Virus record (IMG/VR): IMGVR_UViG_3300001679_000002
Location: 1-43,711 of that record
Origin: a virus
Length of the DNA stretch: 43,711 bases
Reading direction: 5' to 3' (one strand)
Positions 40,983 through 43,711 of the stretch are shown piece after piece; position 1 is the stretch's first letter; every line of letters begins with the position of its first letter. The notes beneath the pieces were generated by a model. The model was given only the letters and a program-made list of their open reading frames with translations. It was not told where the DNA came from and searched no databases. A program made the position numbers and the translations under genes.

Positions 40983-41611
40983 AGTGCTGCCTCCTGCATA
41001 CTTTTGCGTAAATCGTCACGGCTTGGTTGGGTATAAACTTGGGTAGTTGTTATATGCTCATGACCTAGAACTTCTTGTACTTCTCTTAATGCTGCGCCGG
41101 TTGTTGCGTTCTGAAGTCGTCTAACGGCCCACGTGTGTCGAAGCCAATGAGGGGATGCCTTGACGATACCGGCCGTATTACACCAGTGAGTCATTCGCTC
41201 TTGATAACTGCGAATGCTCATGCGCTGGCGGCGTCTAGAAAGAATTAATGCCGTGTCGTCGTGCGCTTTTTCTGGTGCTGCAGCAATCATGCGCTTACGA
41301 ATTTTTAGCAGCGCTTCAAGGGCACGACGTGCAGCGTCGACAAGGTAAATTTCCTGCTTTTTGTTTAAGCCGCGCTTGTTACCTTGCTTACCACCTTTTT
41401 GCATGTGTGACGAAATGTGCAGATAGCCTTTATCCAGTGCTAGCAGTGCGTCATCTACGTTCAGCAAATGTACCGTTTCAACACGACGGGCCGTGTAGCG
41501 CATTAACAGCATCCAGTTAAGGTCACGCTCTGCTTCAATGTCTTTGAACTTGCGTATTGTGCTAAATAGCACCTTCTCTTCTTCTCTCGTGAAACTTTTA
41601 ACCTCAGCCAT
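40979..41611 (-). CDS. small tyrosine recombinase, catalytic domain only
   Basis: 210 residues. Arg42/43 (YTARRVET), Lys72/75 (QKGGKQGNK), His155-x-x-Arg158 (HWLRHTW), His184 (LGHEHITT) and Tyr193 (TQVYTQ) are all present, but the usual N-terminal core-binding domain is absent. It sits in the early operon, transcribed before replication genes, unlike the other two recombinases. Could be an integrase, a resolvase or an inversion enzyme. Confidence 0.85.
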   Translation of the reverse strand: MAEVKSFTREEEKVLFSTIRKFKDIEAERDLNWMLLMRYTARRVETVHLLNVDDALLALDKGYLHISSHMQKGGKQGNKRGLNKKQEIYLVDAARRALEALLKIRKRMIAAAPEKAHDDTALILSRRRQRMSIRSYQERMTHWCNTAGIVKASPHWLRHTWAVRRLQNATTGAALREVQEVLGHEHITTTQVYTQPSRDDLRKSMQEAAL

Positions 41612-41786
41612 TAGCGCACTCCTTGTTCTTTTGTTTTGCTAATAAGCGTTCTGCCAGCTCCTCACCAAAAAACAAACCAATTGCGCCAGGCTTTAGAACA
41701 AGGGTTTGATTAGCACTTCGGTTCGTACTTACAGAGTGAATGCCTGCCTTTCGCAAAGCGGTTGGAACACTGTAAACATCAGTCAT
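41604..41786 (-). CDS. hypothetical small protein
   Basis: 60 residues, eight-base overlap upstream and downstream. Contains VPTALRKAGIHSVSTNRSANQTLVLKPGAIGLFFGEELAERLL. Not recognised. It sits directly upstream of the small recombinase, the usual place of a directionality or partner gene. Confidence 0.55.
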   Translation of the reverse strand: MTDVYSVPTALRKAGIHSVSTNRSANQTLVLKPGAIGLFFGEELAERLLAKQKNKECANG

Positions 41787-42033
41787 TAGGAAGCTCCATC
41801 TTCAGCATGTTGGCGTTAATGCGAACCACCTCGTTAAGCCCTTTTCGTTGACGCTCGTTCAAATCTGCGTACTGTAAATTGAGTAGCGCTTTCAGCATGG
41901 TCTCTTGAAGACAAAGCTGAACTTTCTGGCGCTTTATAATGAGTTGAAGTTGCAATGGTGACATGTCGCCTCTCTCTCTTTGTGAAGCTTCACTCCCATG
42001 CAATGGCAACGGCTTAACGTTTGAATGCTGCAT
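41779..42033 (-). CDS. hypothetical early protein
   Basis: 84 residues from 42033 (GGAGG seven bases upstream). Helical, Gln/Leu-rich, with LQLIIKRQKVQLCLQETMLKALLNLQYADLNERQRKG. Not recognised. Confidence 0.55.
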   Translation of the reverse strand: MQHSNVKPLPLHGSEASQRERGDMSPLQLQLIIKRQKVQLCLQETMLKALLNLQYADLNERQRKGLNEVVRINANMLKMELPND

Positions 42034-42520
42034 GGTCTGCCTCCGCTTTGTTTTGAAGAACAACTTGCATCTTGAACCAGTGTGCAACTTTGATGTTTCC
42101 GGCACGTGTGATGCTGTTTAATTCAAGGGGGGTAATGACATCATCTTCAATGGCGTCATAAATGCTTTGGCACGTTTGACCAACGGATGCCTGCCATTCA
42201 CAGAACTGGTCAAGAAGCTTACCTTCTGTTTTTGCACTTGCTTCAACAGGCACAGCCACAAAACCCAACAAGGCGTTAATTTGATAGAGCAAGCTGAAGC
42301 AGTTAGTTGTAGCCATCATTTCGATGGCATCAATAAGGCCTAATTTGTGGTTGGGTAAATTAGGGTTTAGTTCATTTCTAACGGTATTCGCTGTTTTACC
42401 CAAGGTGCAAGCGAATAGCTCAGCAGCTTGTGGGTGGCTTTTGAGCAACAGGTGCGCAGAATGTAAAACTGCGTTATAGTTACGCTGACTTTGCATTAGA
42501 TCATCCTCATGGTTATGCAT
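42014..42520 (-). CDS. CII-like phage regulatory protein
   Basis: 168 residues. LGKTANTVRNELNPNLPNHKLGLIDAIEMMATTN is the hallmark of the phage regulatory CII family (N-x-L-N-P, then L-x-x-x-E-A-x-x-h). AGGAACTAACA precedes the ATG. Third gene of the early operon after the divergent immunity promoter, as expected for the lysis-lysogeny decision. Confidence 0.8.
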   Translation of the reverse strand: MHNHEDDLMQSQRNYNAVLHSAHLLLKSHPQAAELFACTLGKTANTVRNELNPNLPNHKLGLIDAIEMMATTNCFSLLYQINALLGFVAVPVEASAKTEGKLLDQFCEWQASVGQTCQSIYDAIEDDVITPLELNSITRAGNIKVAHWFKMQVVLQNKAEADHAAFKR

Positions 42521-42950
42521 TGTTAGTTCCTGCCATGGGCACCTGGTCCGTGCCCGTGGCAATCACTTCTTCTTCGCTTGTTGAAAGCAAATTCAATTCA
42601 TCGTTTACTACTTCTGGTTTAAATGCGTGGAAAAGTCCGCGGAAATCATCAAGTGAAATAGACTGAACATAAGAAATACAGTCACCAAGCATTAAAAACA
42701 TGCTTGCCTTCTTTATCACTTTGTCCTTATAAACAACCTTAAAACTTCTAATTTTGAGGGTTGAACCGTAGGCCATGTGATAACAATTCGCTTCCATGTT
42801 AGTGAGGCTGTATCCGTTTTTATCCTTCTCAATTTCTGTATTTAGAGAAAGCTTTACTCGCAATACTCCTTTAAGAGCATGTGAATTATTAACCTTTTTT
42901 CTTACAGCGCTTTCAGGCGCACTGTGCTTTACTTCAACAAGTGAAGACAT
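42513..42950 (-). CDS. hypothetical early protein
   Basis: 145 residues. VLRVKLSLNTEIEKDKNGYSLTNMEANCYH and KIRSFKVVYKDKVIKKASMFLML give a beta-rich core. The last codons (ATGTDQVPMAGTNNA) are also the DNA of the GGACCAG hairpin, so the end is shaped by a second signal. Not recognised. Confidence 0.6.
   Translation of the reverse strand: MSSLVEVKHSAPESAVRKKVNNSHALKGVLRVKLSLNTEIEKDKNGYSLTNMEANCYHMAYGSTLKIRSFKVVYKDKVIKKASMFLMLGDCISYVQSISLDDFRGLFHAFKPEVVNDELNLLSTSEEEVIATGTDQVPMAGTNNA
42532..42560 (-). promoter_or_regulatory. GGACCAG-loop hairpin, copy 3
   Basis: Minus strand GGGCAC-GGACCAG-GTGCCC, extended by GCCA/TGGC beyond one mismatch. It overlaps the 3' end of the previous gene and lies about 15 bases before the CII-like start. 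Confidence 0.6.
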
Positions 42951-42956
42951 GACGAC

Positions 42957-43136
42957 TTACTCCTGAATTGCTGCAGTAGCGAAAGATGCTGATTCAAGCT
43001 TTTGAATCCCTTCTTCAATAGCCAATAAAATAATTTGGGAGCTAGAACGTCGTTCCTTTTTTGCGACGGCTTTAATGCGCTGCTTCAATTCAGCACTGGG
43101 GCGAAAGCTCATAGGGGTGTTATTTGCACTAGACAC
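42957..43136 (-). CDS. ribbon-helix-helix (Arc-like) regulator, Cro position
   Basis: 59 residues, GTG start with GAGG eight bases upstream. MSFRPSAELKQRIKAVAKKERRSSSQIILLAIEEGIQKLE is an Arc/MetJ ribbon-helix-helix: strand, helix, turn, helix. First gene of the early operon, transcribed away from the repressor, hence likely the Cro/Arc counterpart that switches off the repressor or itself. Confidence 0.75.
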   Translation of the reverse strand: MSSANNTPMSFRPSAELKQRIKAVAKKERRSSSQIILLAIEEGIQKLESASFATAAIQE

Positions 43137-43256
43137 TGCGAAATCCTCTTTTTTGAGTTAATATGTATACAAGTAAATACACAAATCATTATAAGTTCAA
43201 TATTTGGGATTTGAATTCATTTTTTGGGTTTTTTAATACCGATTTAGAATAAAGAT
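43137..43256. promoter_or_regulatory. divergent immunity promoters and operator region
   Basis: Early promoter on the minus strand: TTCAAA (43215-43210), 16 bases, TATAAT (43193-43188). Repressor side on the plus strand: TAGAAT at 43245-43250, which would start the RNA at the repressor ATG (43257). Inverted sequences (TGTAT/ATACA near 43164-43179, TGAATTCA at 43212) are operator candidates. Confidence 0.55.
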
Positions 43257-43711
43257 ATGCATCATCCACACGAAAATGAATTTACAGCGCGCCTAGAATG
43301 GGTAGTAGCTGATAGAAAAATAACGCCTTGGGCTAAGAAATTAGGCTTGTCGTCGGGAACCGCTGCGCGTTTGCTTAGCAATGTTGTACCAGGTACTGAC
43401 ATACTGACTGCCATCATGCGAACTGAGCATGTAAACCTAAATTGGCTGTTAGAAGGTAAGGGTTCGCCATTTATGCTGGATAGCTACACCGATGTAGCAG
43501 AATTTGAAAATATGCTTCGGGTTCACGCGCAAGACGCGCCTTATGATGCATATGTAAATATGAATGAGCGTAGCCATACAACTGCCGTGATATTGGTACA
43601 ACCCGCATCATATGAATTCAAAGGTAAGACGATAGACTATAACCACATCGAAACACTTTTGGGGCCTTACGATAATCCTCAGGTCATTTCAGAAGCATTA
43701 GCAGGCTGCAA
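43257..43711 (+). CDS. cI-like repressor, 5' part (continues at base 1)
   Basis: Residues 1 onward of a 277-residue protein. N-terminal helix-turn-helix like phage CI proteins: FTARLEWVVADRKITPWAKKLGL, SSGTAARLL, ending NLNWLLEGKGSPF, the usual end of the CI HTH domain. The following part is not an S24 peptidase that I can see. Divergent from the ribbon-helix-helix gene. It should hold the early operon silent in the lysogen; antirepressors elsewhere are its likely opponents. Confidence 0.8.
   Translation, partial: MHHPHENEFTARLEWVVADRKITPWAKKLGLSSGTAARLLSNVVPGTDILTAIMRTEHVNLNWLLEGKGSPFMLDSYTDVAEFENMLRVHAQDAPYDAYVNMNERSHTTAVILVQPASYEFKGKTIDYNHIETLLGPYDNPQVISEALAGC
43621..43711. repeat. terminal direct repeat from circular assembly (copy 2)
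   Basis: Exact copy of bases 1-91. Unique genome length is therefore 43,620 bp. Confidence 0.9.

Overview
The window is a complete temperate siphovirus genome, about 43,620 bp, opened at an arbitrary point. The last 91 bases repeat the first 91 exactly, and a repressor gene that runs off the right end continues in frame from base 1, so the molecule is circular or circularly permuted. Gene style, protein families and the lack of host genes point to a phage or phage-plasmid of a marine gammaproteobacterium (Alteromonas/Pseudoalteromonas/Shewanella type). This host is inferred from general resemblance, not from a search. No tRNA, rRNA, CRISPR array or insertion sequence was seen.

All recognised genes except the cI-like repressor are on the minus strand. 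Reading in the direction of transcription: a divergent immunity region at 43.1-43.3 kb (cI-like repressor against a ribbon-helix-helix protein); an early operon at 43.1-33.7 kb with a CII-like regulator, a catalytic-domain-only tyrosine recombinase, a primase-helicase, SSB and many small genes; and a regulatory island at 34.3-31.2 kb with three antirepressor-like genes, structured RNA leaders, a small membrane protein and a HicB-like protein. Next come a CGGACAG-repeat, AT-rich region (origin or attachment-site candidate) and a full-length tyrosine recombinase at 31.1-29.6 kb, then a Mor-like regulator and a large serine recombinase at 29.1-27.1 kb.

The late genes run from 27.0 to 0.5 kb. They cover terminase, portal, a GroES-like co-chaperonin, a MuF-type head protein, a single-ORF fusion of Mu-I-type protease, scaffold and major capsid, connectors, tail tube, a frameshifted G/GT chaperone pair, tape measure, lambda-like tail tip (L/K/J type), a beta-helix tail spike, and a lysis group (transglutaminase-like peptidase, DUF5675, spanin-like, holin-like). 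The head is Mu-like and the tail lambda-like.

The most interesting signals are regulatory. (1) Two antirepressor cassettes, one set inside the late region at 15.9-17.0 kb and one in the regulatory island at 31.9-32.9 kb, share promoter sequence, a terminator-like element, a conserved core and a partner gene. Each has its own set of three mutually complementary segments ending at the ribosome-binding site; the sequences differ but the pairing scheme is kept, as in C4-type antisense control. (2) An 18-bp motif occurs in front of each of four late transcription units and is a candidate activated late-promoter element. (3) A third leader carries five palindromes centred on TTAA. (4) Three hairpins share the loop GGACCAG but differ in compensated stems and precede early ribosome-binding sites.
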